NCBI GenBank assembly: GCA_002422545.1
Contig: DIWF01000001.1
Location: 1 to 55,589, forward strand
Source of the DNA: Firmicutes bacterium UBA6113
Lineage (GTDB): Bacteria; Bacillota; Clostridia; Tissierellales; Sedimentibacteraceae
DNA length: 55,589 nucleotides
Reading direction: 5' to 3'
In this document: positions 1-8,305 of the stretch, piece by piece
How positions within the stretch are numbered: position 1 is the stretch's first letter
How the letters are laid out: each line of letters opens with the position of its first letter
Program-made: the position numbers and the translations under genes
The notes under the pieces: model-generated
What the model saw: the letters and a program-made list of their open reading frames with translations, nothing else
Told to the model about the DNA's origin: nothing
Databases searched by the model: none

Positions 1-190
1 TCCATGTTTTTGGGGTACAATCATATTATGTTATTTGTTATATCTAGTTTACATTATTTTACTTCGATTGTCAAATCACCTTGATTTTAATAAATACTAC
101 TATTGCTATAACAATAAACATTTTTGGATAACTGCTTCGAATATTAAACATTACCATGGCAAGACTAAAATAAAACAAATGGAGGAAATT

Positions 191-1321
191 ATGAAAGCAA
201 TAGTATATGACGGAATTCAGGATGTAAAAGTAAAAAATGTAAACGATCCTTCCATAGAAAAAACAGACGACATTGTAATAAAGGTAACTTCCACAGCCAT
301 ATGCGGTTCGGACCTTCATCTGGTACACGGCATGATACCAAACATGCCCAAGGGTTTTGTGCTGGGACATGAAACAATGGGAATTGTAGTGGAAGCCGGA
401 AAAGATGTGACAAAGGTAAAAAAGGGTGACAGGGTAATTGTACCGTTTCCTATAGCCTGTGGCCACTGCTGGTACTGCGAGCATGATTTGTTCAGCCAGT
501 GCGACAATTCAAACCCCCACGGTGAAAATGCAGGAATATTCGGTTACAGCCATACATTTGGAGGATATGACGGAGGTCAGGCAGAACTTCTTAGAGTACC
601 TTATGCAAATGTAGGTCCGGTTGTTATACCTGAATCTCTTACTGACGAACAATCTTTGTTCCTAACGGATATTCTTCCCACCTCTTTGTGGGGTGTGGAT
701 ATTGGAGGCGTAAAAACGGGAGATACGGTTGTAGTCCTTGGCTGCGGTCCTGTTGGCCTCTTGTCCATGAAATGGTCCATAAAAAAGGGAGCCAAGCGAA
801 TAATTGCAGTGGATAGAGTTGGCTACCGCTTAAAGCATGCCCATGACAATTATGGTGTTGAAGTTTTAAATTTTGAGGAATATGACAACACAGGAGAATA
901 TATTAAGGAAATAACTCACGGCGGAGCGGACGTGGTTCTGGACTGCGTGGGAATGGACGGGAAAATGTCAACGTTTGAAAAAATTGAAACAGCACTTAAA
1001 CTCCAGGGAGGATCAAAATCTGCAATAGAAATTGCAACCCAGGCTGTGCGCAAGGGAGGAACTGTCGTCCTTGTAGGAGTTTACGGAAGCAGGTACAATT
1101 TATTTCCTCTTGGTGACTTTTTTTCAAGAAACATTACCCTCAAGATGGGCCAGTGTCCGGCTCAGGCATATGTGGAACCTATACTTGAAATGTTAAAGAC
1201 AAACCAGTTTGATGCAACGGATATAATCACCCACCGTCTTACTCTTGACCAGGGCAAACACGCCTATGAAATATTCGACAAAAAAGAAGATGAATGCATT
1301 AAGGTTATTTTAAAACCATAA
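191..1321 (+). CDS. Zinc-dependent alcohol dehydrogenase, MDR family
   Basis: Predicted 376-aa cytosolic NAD(P)-dependent dehydrogenase of the medium-chain (MDR) zinc family. Cys38 in ICGSDLH and His60-Glu61 in GHE are the catalytic zinc site. Cys90, Cys93, Cys96 and Cys104 form the structural zinc lobe. GCGPVG is the Rossmann nucleotide-binding turn. An insertion before the last beta strands (about residues 255-285) resembles glutathione-independent formaldehyde dehydrogenase-like members, so the substrate could be an alcohol, an aldehyde or a polyol. The frame is open back to position 35. I chose ATG 191 because GGAGGAAATT lies directly before it and the family begins MKA. It is a single-gene unit closed by a palindromic terminator. 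The family is sure; the substrate is unknown. Confidence 0.9.
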   Translation: MKAIVYDGIQDVKVKNVNDPSIEKTDDIVIKVTSTAICGSDLHLVHGMIPNMPKGFVLGHETMGIVVEAGKDVTKVKKGDRVIVPFPIACGHCWYCEHDLFSQCDNSNPHGENAGIFGYSHTFGGYDGGQAELLRVPYANVGPVVIPESLTDEQSLFLTDILPTSLWGVDIGGVKTGDTVVVLGCGPVGLLSMKWSIKKGAKRIIAVDRVGYRLKHAHDNYGVEVLNFEEYDNTGEYIKEITHGGADVVLDCVGMDGKMSTFEKIETALKLQGGSKSAIEIATQAVRKGGTVVLVGVYGSRYNLFPLGDFFSRNITLKMGQCPAQAYVEPILEMLKTNQFDATDIITHRLTLDQGKHAYEIFDKKEDECIKVILKP

Positions 1322-1349
1322 AAATTGCTGCACCATGGTGCAGCAATTT
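1322..1349. terminator. Bidirectional terminator, 28-bp perfect palindrome
   Basis: AAATTGCTGCACC and its exact complement meet without a loop, flanked by A and T runs. It sits between the convergent dehydrogenase and nucleoid-associated genes. Its right end overlaps the stop codon of the minus-strand gene. Confidence 0.85.
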
Positions 1350-2346
1350 ATTTATCCATTATGTTATCTATATTTTTTAAAACTATGGAAATTGTTCCGT
1401 CAGGATTTGTTATGAATTCAACTTTGTCCTTGTTGCTTATCATTTCATATGGAATGTTAATTTCAATTCCCTCATCAGTGACAAATTTCTGTTTTGTCTT
1501 TATTTTGTTAGCATAGTTGAAGTTTACCTTTACTTCAGGTTCCTTGATACCCTTCATTTTTATTTCTTCGCTGTATGCTTTTTTTATTTCTCTGTCTTCA
1601 AAAAACTGGTCCGAAATATCATCAACATTGAACTTGAGAGTTTCCTCCACATTTTCCCTTATGATGTTTTTCACTTTTGTCTTCATCATCACATCATCAT
1701 CGTAATATTCCTTGATTATTTTGTCCGTAGCCTGAGTGATGATTTTCACCTTTTCCTTGTCAGGCTTTTCTTCCCTGCATTCAAGGAGGTGCTTTGAAAT
1801 GTAGTAGCACGGTTCATTGTAAACCTGGCATTTCTTTTCCTTCACAAACACTTCTAGAGTGTTAAGGTCAACAAATATGCATTCATCAATTTTCCCGCTT
1901 GCAGACGGAAGGGCGCATGGCTGTTCAATGATTATGTTCTTTGTTCCTTCTTCCTGCTTGGTAAAATGAATGTATCCATTTTTATAGTTAAGCTTAAGCA
2001 TTACGATGTAATCCTTGTTGAACACATTGGCCTGAAGAAACAAAAGATCACATGGTTTTATATCCTGGTTTTCGGATATTAATTTAAAGAAAAATTCCGC
2101 AATTTCATTTGTGAATTTTTTAAATTCCTCGTTTAATTTGTATTCTTTTATGAGTTTAAGGAATAAACCGTCTTCATTTGTAAACTTTGTTTTTTTAAGG
2201 TCTGCATCGTTGAAACATTTCAAAACATGCTTTTCAGTGTATTCCCTCATCTGGTCGTTAAAGCTCATTAAATTATCTGAAAGTATAGGCACTCCAAGAC
2301 TTGGATCAAGAATGTGAAGAATTGCCCTCGATATTGATACGCTCAT
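1348..2346 (-). CDS. Nucleoid-associated protein (NA37/YejK family)
   Basis: 332-aa soluble protein that I recognise as the 37-kDa nucleoid-associated family (PF04245). The family hallmark is the N-terminal segment ISRAILHILDPS followed by PILSD. The rest is a charged alpha/beta protein with no signal peptide or membrane segment. The E. coli relative YejK associates with the nucleoid. The Firmicute members are uncharacterised, so a DNA-linked role is family knowledge only. A good RBS (AAGAAGAGG) precedes ATG 2346. It is monocistronic, with 67 bp to the GH18 gene behind it, and that gap holds an AT-rich hairpin. Confidence 0.8.
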   Translation of the reverse strand: MSVSISRAILHILDPSLGVPILSDNLMSFNDQMREYTEKHVLKCFNDADLKKTKFTNEDGLFLKLIKEYKLNEEFKKFTNEIAEFFFKLISENQDIKPCDLLFLQANVFNKDYIVMLKLNYKNGYIHFTKQEEGTKNIIIEQPCALPSASGKIDECIFVDLNTLEVFVKEKKCQVYNEPCYYISKHLLECREEKPDKEKVKIITQATDKIIKEYYDDDVMMKTKVKNIIRENVEETLKFNVDDISDQFFEDREIKKAYSEEIKMKGIKEPEVKVNFNYANKIKTKQKFVTDEGIEINIPYEMISNKDKVEFITNPDGTISIVLKNIDNIMDK

Positions 2347-2413
2347 TTTTACCTCTTCTTATGATTGATATTTTTAAATTATATATCAAATCATAAAATT
2401 TTTCACGTATTAT

Positions 2414-3784
2414 TTAATTAATTATCACAGTCTGGCTGTTTTGGTGATATTCCACATTGCAGCCAAATGCAGTGAGAACTGCCCTCAAAGGAATATACGT
2501 TCTGTTACTGATTATTTCAGCACATGTGTCCGTCAATGTTTTTTCCCCATTGACTGCTATGTAATTTTCTCCTATGGGAATTGTAACTGTTGTTTCATTT
2601 TTCCTGGCTGTAACAGTTTGTTCTGCCTGGTCGAAAGACACTTCGGCTCCTATTGCTTCAATTGTTTTTCTAAGTGGAATCATTGTGCGGTTGTCAGAAT
2701 TTATATACGGAATTCCATATCCATCTTCTTCTGAAAAAACAATCTCCCTGTTGTCAAGCACCACTGTTATAAATTTGCTCATTTCATCACTGCTGTAAGT
2801 TTTATATCTTTTTACCATGCTGTCAATCATGGACACGATGCTGTATTGTCCGGCTGCATCTTCATTGACGTCAAAAAGCATTACCCCTCCTGCCCTAAAC
2901 ATTGCCAGTTTAGTTTTTTCCCTCAGTGTGTTCATGCCGTTGTAATAAGACGCAAGCGGAGAGGTGGGAGCATAGTCCACATATGCATAATTGCTGTCAA
3001 GTTCAACAAGATGTCTGTACTGCATCCAGCTGGGGTGAGCATAAAGAGGCATTCCAAGAACTATATCCTCTGATTTAACTCCCCTGTTCAGCCAGTAGTC
3101 AATTGACGTTTCAGAAAACCAAAACGGACTGTGGTTGTCGTTGTTTATGTCATAAGCCATTACATTGATGAAGCTGAAGCTGTCAAGACAGTTTTTTGTT
3201 ATGAGCTTTGATGTTTCCGGGCTGCCGGTCACAGACCATGCTCCGTTAAGGGCTGCAGTAAGTTCTTTGTTTTTATCCTTAAGTCCCTGGCTCAGTTCCA
3301 CCACTAACTTTTCATAACTTGCGATTGTATCTTTGTTGGGATGTTCCCAGTCCACTTCAACCCCGTCAAGATTGTATTGTTCTGCAAAACCGATTACATT
3401 TTCAACAAGATTTTTTCTTATTTCATCATCGGCGCAAGCCTCTTTAAATACAGGCTCAAGAACCTTTCCTTCATATGACCATCCCCCAAGAGCAACAAAG
3501 ACTTTTGCTCCGTCTCTGTGAGCCTTGTCAACAAGTTCAAGTAGCAGCTCCGGTTTTTTAAGCCCTTCCAGCGTGCCATCACTTTTTGGTATCAAGAATG
3601 CATAAATAACGTGAGTCAGTTTGTCTGTCTGGAGTTTTTCCAGTGGCTCATTGAACAAATCTCCCGAATAATAACCTATTACCTTGAACTCTTTTTCATT
3701 TGAAAGGTTGATTTCTGCTCCGTAACATGTATAAATGCTAAGCATTAAGACAGCCATCAATATTATAATTATCTTGTTTTTCAT
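2414..3784 (-). CDS. Secreted GH18 glycosidase with C-terminal stalk domain
   Basis: 456-aa exported protein. Residues 1-22 are a signal peptide (MKNKIIIILM, ending CYGAE). Residues about 35-320 are a glycoside hydrolase family 18 barrel, with GGWSYEG on an early strand and DGVEVDWE as the catalytic strand, where the final Glu is the acid. The C-terminal ~110 residues are a copper-amine-oxidase N-terminal-like (stalk) domain, with two repeats around YGIPYINSDNRTMIPLR and SNRTYIPLRAV, as is common in Clostridia surface proteins. It probably hydrolyses a chitin- or peptidoglycan-type beta-1,4 glycan at the cell surface. ATG 3784 was preferred over 3808 because GAGGGAGAAG lies just before it and the signal peptide starts there. 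Confidence 0.85.
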   Translation of the reverse strand: MKNKIIIILMAVLMLSIYTCYGAEINLSNEKEFKVIGYYSGDLFNEPLEKLQTDKLTHVIYAFLIPKSDGTLEGLKKPELLLELVDKAHRDGAKVFVALGGWSYEGKVLEPVFKEACADDEIRKNLVENVIGFAEQYNLDGVEVDWEHPNKDTIASYEKLVVELSQGLKDKNKELTAALNGAWSVTGSPETSKLITKNCLDSFSFINVMAYDINNDNHSPFWFSETSIDYWLNRGVKSEDIVLGMPLYAHPSWMQYRHLVELDSNYAYVDYAPTSPLASYYNGMNTLREKTKLAMFRAGGVMLFDVNEDAAGQYSIVSMIDSMVKRYKTYSSDEMSKFITVVLDNREIVFSEEDGYGIPYINSDNRTMIPLRKTIEAIGAEVSFDQAEQTVTARKNETTVTIPIGENYIAVNGEKTLTDTCAEIISNRTYIPLRAVLTAFGCNVEYHQNSQTVIIN

Positions 3785-3869
3785 TTTTCTTCTCCCTCTT
3801 ATAGTCATTATAACATAGACGTTCTATTCATGTAAATGTTCCATTTCCATAAGTTTTATTAATAAATAA

Positions 3870-3901
3870 TTGTTAACCAATTTATTTATTTCGGTTGACA
3901 A
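3870..3901 (+). promoter_or_regulatory. BirA operator
   Basis: TTGTTAACC, 14 nt, then GGTTGACAA: an inverted repeat matching the known Gram-positive BirA operator (TTGTTAACC-N14/15-GGTTAACAA type). Its right arm contains the -35 hexamer of the birA promoter, so biotinyl-AMP-loaded BirA would block its own transcription and that of bioY. Confidence 0.85.
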
Positions 3902-3923
3902 TCGATCGAGCAAAATGTATAAT
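3895..3923 (+). promoter_or_regulatory. Consensus sigma-A promoter of birA-bioY
   Basis: TTGACA (3895-3900), a 17-bp spacer and TATAAT (3918-3923): both hexamers are perfect. The predicted start near 3930 leaves a leader of only about 10 nt containing the RBS GAGGTGAG. Confidence 0.9.
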
Positions 3924-3940
3924 GCTACAGAGGTGAGCTC

Positions 3941-4936
3941 ATGTCAGTAAAAAATGAAATATTAAATATTTTGGAAACAAACAAAGGCAAGACCATTTCC
4001 GGACAGGAACTGGCGGACATTTTGGATGTTTCAAGAACAGCAGTGTGGAAAGCAATCAATTTATTGAAGCAGGACGGATACATAATAGATGCATCATCTA
4101 ACAAGGGCTATTCTCTGTCCATTTCATCTGATGTTGTTTCAGAAGAAAGCATACGAATGTTTTTAAATGAAGAATTCAAGAAAATTCCCATATCTGTGTT
4201 TAAATCTTTGCCTTCTACGAACACAAAGGCAAAGGAAGAAGCAATTTTAAACGCAGTTCACGGCACAGTTATTTTTTCCGATGAACAAACGAGCGGAAGA
4301 GGACGTTTTGGAAGAGAATTTTTTTCTCCTGCAGATTCGGGGATTTATATGAGCATTATTTTAAAGCCAAATTTAAACCTATCAAGTTCTGTGCTTGTTA
4401 CAACAGCAGCAGCTGTTGGCGTTTTGAAAGCCCTTGACAAGTTTACGGATGAAAAATCTCAAATAAAGTGGGTCAATGACATCTTTATAAAAGGTAAAAA
4501 GGTATGCGGAATTCTTACTGAAGCTGTAACGGATTTTGAAAGCGGTACTGTTGAAAGCTTAATTGTTGGTATAGGACTAAACGTTAAAACCAAAAGGGAA
4601 GATTTTCCTGATGAACTTAAAGACAAAGCTTGTTCATTGTTATTAAACGACAAAGGCAACTCAATCCGAAGCCAGTTAGCAGCTGAAATAATAAACAACA
4701 TTTTATCCATAAGCGAAAATCTTGAAAACAAAGAATTTTTGAAAATTTACAAAAGCAGATCACTTATTCTTGGAAAACAAATTATATACACAAAAAACAA
4801 TAAAGTTGAAGAAGCCTGTGCACATGATATTGATGAATTTGGAAGACTTGTGATTTTAAAAAATGACGGAAAAATTGAACATTTGAGTTCAGGTGAAGTT
4901 TCAATAAAAAATATAGTTGCAGGAGAAAAAATATGA
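3941..4936 (+). CDS. birA: Bifunctional biotin-protein ligase / biotin repressor
   Basis: 331-aa class II BirA. Residues 1-60 are a winged helix (SGQELADILDVSRTAVWKAI). Residues about 80-260 are the ligase core with the SGRGRFGR biotinyl-AMP loop (about 116-123) and KWVNDI. The last ~50 residues form the SH3-like cap. It activates biotin to biotinyl-AMP, transfers it to carboxylase-type acceptors, and when loaded with biotinyl-AMP represses biotin genes. An operator matching its family lies over its own promoter. It overlaps bioY by ATGA, so ligase and importer are co-made. The start is set by GAGGTGAG before ATG 3941. Confidence 0.96.
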   Translation: MSVKNEILNILETNKGKTISGQELADILDVSRTAVWKAINLLKQDGYIIDASSNKGYSLSISSDVVSEESIRMFLNEEFKKIPISVFKSLPSTNTKAKEEAILNAVHGTVIFSDEQTSGRGRFGREFFSPADSGIYMSIILKPNLNLSSSVLVTTAAAVGVLKALDKFTDEKSQIKWVNDIFIKGKKVCGILTEAVTDFESGTVESLIVGIGLNVKTKREDFPDELKDKACSLLLNDKGNSIRSQLAAEIINNILSISENLENKEFLKIYKSRSLILGKQIIYTKNNKVEEACAHDIDEFGRLVILKNDGKIEHLSSGEVSIKNIVAGEKI

Positions 4937-5472
4937 AATTAAACATAAAAGACATTACCTATTCAGGAATATTCACTGCTCTTACTGCCATAGGAGCATT
5001 TATAAGCATCCCTGTAGGACCTGTTCCCATCACCATGCAGACATTCTTTGTACTTCTATCAGGAGTTATACTTGGCTCTAAAAAAGCATTGTTGTCTCAG
5101 GCAGCATATCTGATACTTGGGCTTGCAGGACTACCTATATTCGCAGGATTTTCAGGCGGATTACAAACAGTTTTGAAACCAAGCTTTGGATTTTTGTTAG
5201 GCATGGCAGCCGCTGCTTACCTGGCAGGAAAAATTACCGAAACAAGAGAAAAAACCACACTAAACATAACCATCGCAGTGCTGGCAGGAACAGTAGTTAT
5301 ATATGCAGTTGGACTTCCCTACATGTACTACATCCTTAACATCATGCTTGTTAAAAATTTAGATATTGCAAAAATTCTTGAAATCGGAATGATTATTTTC
5401 ATTCCCGGCGACATCTTAAAAGCTGTCATTGCTGTGGTGCTTGGAAAGAAGCTTCGGGGAAGGCTATTTTAA
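4933..5472 (+). CDS. bioY: Biotin ECF transporter S component
   Basis: 179-aa integral membrane protein of the BioY family with about six hydrophobic segments. It carries the PVGPVPITMQTF signature after the first helix, SQAAYLILG, and a late FIPGDILKA loop. It binds biotin and works with the shared ECF energising module (EcfA/A'/T), which is not in this window. Translation is coupled to birA by the ATGA overlap. No biotin synthesis genes are nearby, so the pair looks like a salvage unit controlled by biotin supply. Confidence 0.96.
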   Translation: MKLNIKDITYSGIFTALTAIGAFISIPVGPVPITMQTFFVLLSGVILGSKKALLSQAAYLILGLAGLPIFAGFSGGLQTVLKPSFGFLLGMAAAAYLAGKITETREKTTLNITIAVLAGTVVIYAVGLPYMYYILNIMLVKNLDIAKILEIGMIIFIPGDILKAVIAVVLGKKLRGRLF

Positions 5473-5541
5473 TAACAAATTATCTCAATCTGCATATAAT
5501 GGTAATACTCCTGATACATACGTATCAAAAGGGGGAATAAA

Positions 5542-5979
5542 ATGAGATGCAGAACATTTACAGCAAAAAATTTGCTTGTAAAAAAATCAGAACAATCTGA
5601 TGAAAATAAAGGCTTTTTATTTGTCAACGTCTACACGGCATTGGGTGCAATTCCTATTGATAATGCTGAAATTTCAATATACACATGGAGCAAAGAGGAA
5701 GGAAGACGATTAGTCAACACTGTTTTCTCAGATTCAAGCGGAAAAGCTCCGCCTATAGAACTCCCCGTATTGCTGGGCCAAGGTACAACAACTGCTGATC
5801 AAAGAACTGAATATCACCTTGTTGTCAAGGCGGATAACTATCACACAACAATAATCATCAACGTTCAAATTTATCCTGATATCAGAACAATGTTCAACGT
5901 TAATTTGACTCCCATCCCAATAGGCGGAGAAAGTACCGACAAAACAATAACAATTCCTGAAAAGGAATTGAATAACTAA
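5542..5979 (+). CDS. Small protein with SleC-prodomain-like / carboxypeptidase-regulatory-like fold
   Basis: 145-aa protein with no signal peptide or TM segment. The core reads as a beta-sandwich: a VYTALGAIPIDNAEISIYT strand pair, a DSSGKAPPIELP turn, TEYHLVVKADNYH, and IQIYPD-type followed by NVNLTPIP. This order resembles, from memory, the N-terminal domain of clostridial spore cortex-lytic SleC, here without any lytic domain. A clear paralogue lies at 39592-40047. The RBS AAAGGGGGAAT precedes ATG 5542. Role unknown: a spore-coat or cortex-associated structural protein is possible. The 3' end of the gene lies inside a 60-nt palindrome shared with the next gene. Confidence 0.65.
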   Translation: MRCRTFTAKNLLVKKSEQSDENKGFLFVNVYTALGAIPIDNAEISIYTWSKEEGRRLVNTVFSDSSGKAPPIELPVLLGQGTTTADQRTEYHLVVKADNYHTTIIINVQIYPDIRTMFNVNLTPIPIGGESTDKTITIPEKELNN

Positions 5980-6025
5980 ATAAAATCTTTGCACATGTGC
6001 AAAGATTTTATTTAGTTATTCAATT
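5966..6025. terminator. 60-nt perfect palindrome spanning two convergent gene ends
   Basis: Two 30-nt arms (5966-5995 and 5996-6025) are exact reverse complements with no spacer. After a one-base bulge they continue for AAGG/CCTT. It carries A-rich and T-rich flanks on both strands, so it can act as terminator for both genes. It also encodes the C-termini of both. Confidence 0.85.
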
Positions 6026-6225
6026 TCCTTGAATCTTTCAATCATTTTGCCTTCAAATTCCACTAATTCTTCAAACATTGCAAGAGGCCTTGCCCATATT
6101 CCTCTTTCACCGTAAAGAGCCTGATAGATCACAAGCTCTTCCTCGGTTTCCGAATGTTTTGCAATGTACAGAACAAGGTACTCATTACCCTTGAAATGTC
6201 TGTATTTTTTTCCTTCCTTTATCAT
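6016..6225 (-). CDS. DUF1653 domain protein
   Basis: 69-aa protein matching the DUF1653 family: YRHFKGNEYLVLYIAKHSET, then VIYQALYGERGIWARPL and MFEE. Such proteins are often fused to or placed beside NUDIX or other small enzymes. The function is not established and nothing here reveals it. It is monocistronic and convergent with the SleC-like-domain gene. The start is ATG 6225 with GGAAGGAAAA just before it. Confidence 0.85.
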   Translation of the reverse strand: MIKEGKKYRHFKGNEYLVLYIAKHSETEEELVIYQALYGERGIWARPLAMFEELVEFEGKMIERFKEIE

Positions 6226-6363
6226 GGCTATCCTTTTCTGTTTTTATTTATGAATTTCAACTAAAAAAATTATTTTTCTATTAAACAATCCTCCCAGTAT
6301 TTTATTATTATACCTCATTCTTCATCAATACACAATAATGCATGCTATTAATAAAATTTACTG

Positions 6364-6392
6364 TTGACTGGAAGAAAGTTTGTTTATATAAT
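6364..6392 (+). promoter_or_regulatory. Sigma-A promoter of marR-MATE operon
   Basis: TTGACT (6364-6369), 17 bp, TATAAT (6387-6392). It is followed immediately by an 18-bp palindrome that covers the predicted start of transcription. Confidence 0.85.
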
Positions 6393-6409
6393 AGTTGATA
6401 TATCAACTA
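6392..6409. promoter_or_regulatory. Palindromic operator, probably for the MarR protein
   Basis: TAGTTGATATATCAACTA is a perfect 18-bp palindrome abutting the -10 box and ending 11 bp before the marR start. The length and symmetry are typical of MarR-dimer sites, and the neighbouring gene is a MarR regulator. Autorepression is inferred. Confidence 0.75.
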
Positions 6410-6420
6410 AGGGGGCAACA

Positions 6421-6867
6421 ATGAAAAACAGCATCGGAAGATTGATTTCCATACTTCACCGGAAGTCACAGGTATACATCAATTATGCCTTGAGCGAATT
6501 TAACATAACTTCTGCAGAATATTCCTTTCTTCTCTGCCTGTACAGAAAAGACGGCAAAACGCAGGAAGAGCTTTCATCTTTTCTGGACATAGATAAGTCG
6601 GCAACAACAAGAGCCATAAAATCCCTTGAAGAAAAGGGCTATGTAACAAAACATAAAGATGATGATGACAAGAGGTTTAATCGTATCTATCTCACTGAAA
6701 AAGCAAAAGAAAACGAGAATAATATAAAAAAGCAAATTTTTCACTGGAGCGAATTTCTCATGGAAGATGTTTCTGAGGAAGATGCAGCCATTTTATTCAA
6801 CGTGTTAGAAAGCATGACCAACAAACTGGACAAAACAAATTTAAAGAAACTGGGAGATGACATCTAA
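6421..6867 (+). CDS. MarR family transcriptional regulator
   Basis: 148-aa winged-helix regulator. The recognition region reads TQEELSSFLDIDKSATTRAIKSLEEKGYV, followed by a wing with DDDDKRFNRIYLTEKA, flanked by dimerisation helices at both ends. ATG 6421 follows AAGGGGGCAACA and lies after the operator, so the longer frame from 6364 is not the protein start. It probably represses itself and the downstream MATE exporter until an aromatic or amphipathic ligand binds. Its stop overlaps the MATE start by one base (TAATG). Confidence 0.92.
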   Translation: MKNSIGRLISILHRKSQVYINYALSEFNITSAEYSFLLCLYRKDGKTQEELSSFLDIDKSATTRAIKSLEEKGYVTKHKDDDDKRFNRIYLTEKAKENENNIKKQIFHWSEFLMEDVSEEDAAILFNVLESMTNKLDKTNLKKLGDDI

Positions 6868-8210
6868 TGGAAAATACAAATCCAATAGGAACCGAAAAAG
6901 TTTCCAAACTTTTGATTAAGTTTTCAGTTCCTGCAATTGTCGGAATGATGGTCAACGCACTGTACAACATAGTAGACAGAATTTATATAGGAAACAGCCC
7001 CGATCTTGGTGCAAACGGCATAGCAGGCATTACCATAGGTTTTCCCATTACAATAATTCTTCTTTCACTAGGAATATTGTTTGGCGTGGGAGGAGCGACA
7101 CTGTTTTCCATGAAGCTTGGCGAAAAAAATGAAGAAGAAGCAGAAAATGCGCTTGGAAACGCATATGGGGTTTTAGTTATAGCGGGATTTTTATACATGA
7201 CTCTTGGACAGATATTCTTGAAACCTTTGATGATATTATTTGGGGCAAGTTCTACAATTTTGCCTTACTCCATGGAATATATGCGTGTTGTTTTATTCGG
7301 AGCGGTTTTCCAGGTTGTTAGCATGGGTATGAACAACTTCATCCGAGCTGACGGAAATCCGAAGCTTGCCATGTATACTATGTTTCTCGGAGCTGGGACA
7401 AACATTGTTCTTGACCCTCTGTTCATTTATGTTTTCCATATGGGAATGGCTGGAGCAGCTCTTGCAACAATACTTTCGCAGCTGTTGTCATTTATATGGG
7501 TTACGTCGTATTTCCTTGGTAAGAAAAACAAACATAAATTATATATTAAAAACATGAAATTAAAACTTAAAATAGTTGCAAGAATAATATCTCTGGGACT
7601 TCCAGGATTTTCGCTTCAAATAGCAAACAGCGTACTAAATGCAGTATTGAACAAAAGCCTGCTGTTCTACGGTGGCGATCTTGCTGTATCAGGAATGGGA
7701 ATAATAAACAGCCTGCAGACAATTTTCATGATGCCTATCATAGGCTTGAACCAGGGAACTCAACCAATTATTAGCTTCAATTACGGAGCTAGGAAATTTG
7801 ACAGGGTAAAAACAGCAGCAAAGCTAGCCATAACTGCAGCAACAATCACAGTTTTTGTAGGATACGCAATCATACGATTATTTCCGGTGCAGCTTATTTC
7901 AATGTTCAACAGGGAACCGGAACTTCTGGAGTTTGGAAGAACAGCACTTTTATCATGGTTTTTGTGCATGCCTGTTGTAGGTTTTCAGATTATAGGAGCA
8001 AACTTTTTTCAGGCAGTTGGCAAGTCCCGAAGGGCGATGTTTTTGACGCTCACAAGACAGCTGATATTTTTGATTCCTGCAATCATTATTTTTCCTAAAT
8101 TCTGGGGCATTGAAGGGTTGTTTTACGCAGCTCCATTTGCAGACTTCATATCGTTTTTAATCACTGCATCATTTTTCTTTTACGGCATCAGTACACTTGA
8201 AAAAGCATAA
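6867..8210 (+). CDS. MATE family multidrug/sodium antiporter
   Basis: 447-aa integral membrane protein with about 12 TM helices in two homologous halves. MATE-type sequences include VPAIVGMMVNALYNIVDRIYIG at the start, GANFFQAVGKSRRA in the second half, and NQGTQPIISFNYGA. It resembles the MepA/NorM branch that exports cationic drugs or dyes using Na+ or H+. It is translationally coupled to the preceding MarR gene, the usual arrangement for an inducible efflux unit. The substrate cannot be read from sequence. Confidence 0.93.
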   Translation: MENTNPIGTEKVSKLLIKFSVPAIVGMMVNALYNIVDRIYIGNSPDLGANGIAGITIGFPITIILLSLGILFGVGGATLFSMKLGEKNEEEAENALGNAYGVLVIAGFLYMTLGQIFLKPLMILFGASSTILPYSMEYMRVVLFGAVFQVVSMGMNNFIRADGNPKLAMYTMFLGAGTNIVLDPLFIYVFHMGMAGAALATILSQLLSFIWVTSYFLGKKNKHKLYIKNMKLKLKIVARIISLGLPGFSLQIANSVLNAVLNKSLLFYGGDLAVSGMGIINSLQTIFMMPIIGLNQGTQPIISFNYGARKFDRVKTAAKLAITAATITVFVGYAIIRLFPVQLISMFNREPELLEFGRTALLSWFLCMPVVGFQIIGANFFQAVGKSRRAMFLTLTRQLIFLIPAIIIFPKFWGIEGLFYAAPFADFISFLITASFFFYGISTLEKA

Positions 8211-8233
8211 ATATTAAGTTTACTTAATAATAC

Positions 8234-8277
8234 TTTTTTATATAATAGGAAAGCTCTCTTTCCTAATATATAAAAAA
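8234..8277. terminator. Bidirectional terminator after the MATE gene and citG
   Basis: A stem of about 20 bp with one mismatch (TTTTTTATATAATAGGAAAG and its near complement) closes on CTCT. T and A runs at the ends serve both strands of this convergent pair. Confidence 0.8.
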
Positions 8278-8305
8278 GAGGAGTGCATGCCAGACGTCCT
8301 TAACC

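Noticed and set aside
35..190. N-terminal extension of the alcohol dehydrogenase
   Set aside because: The 52 extra codons are AT-rich and low quality, and a strong RBS with the family-typical start lies at 191.
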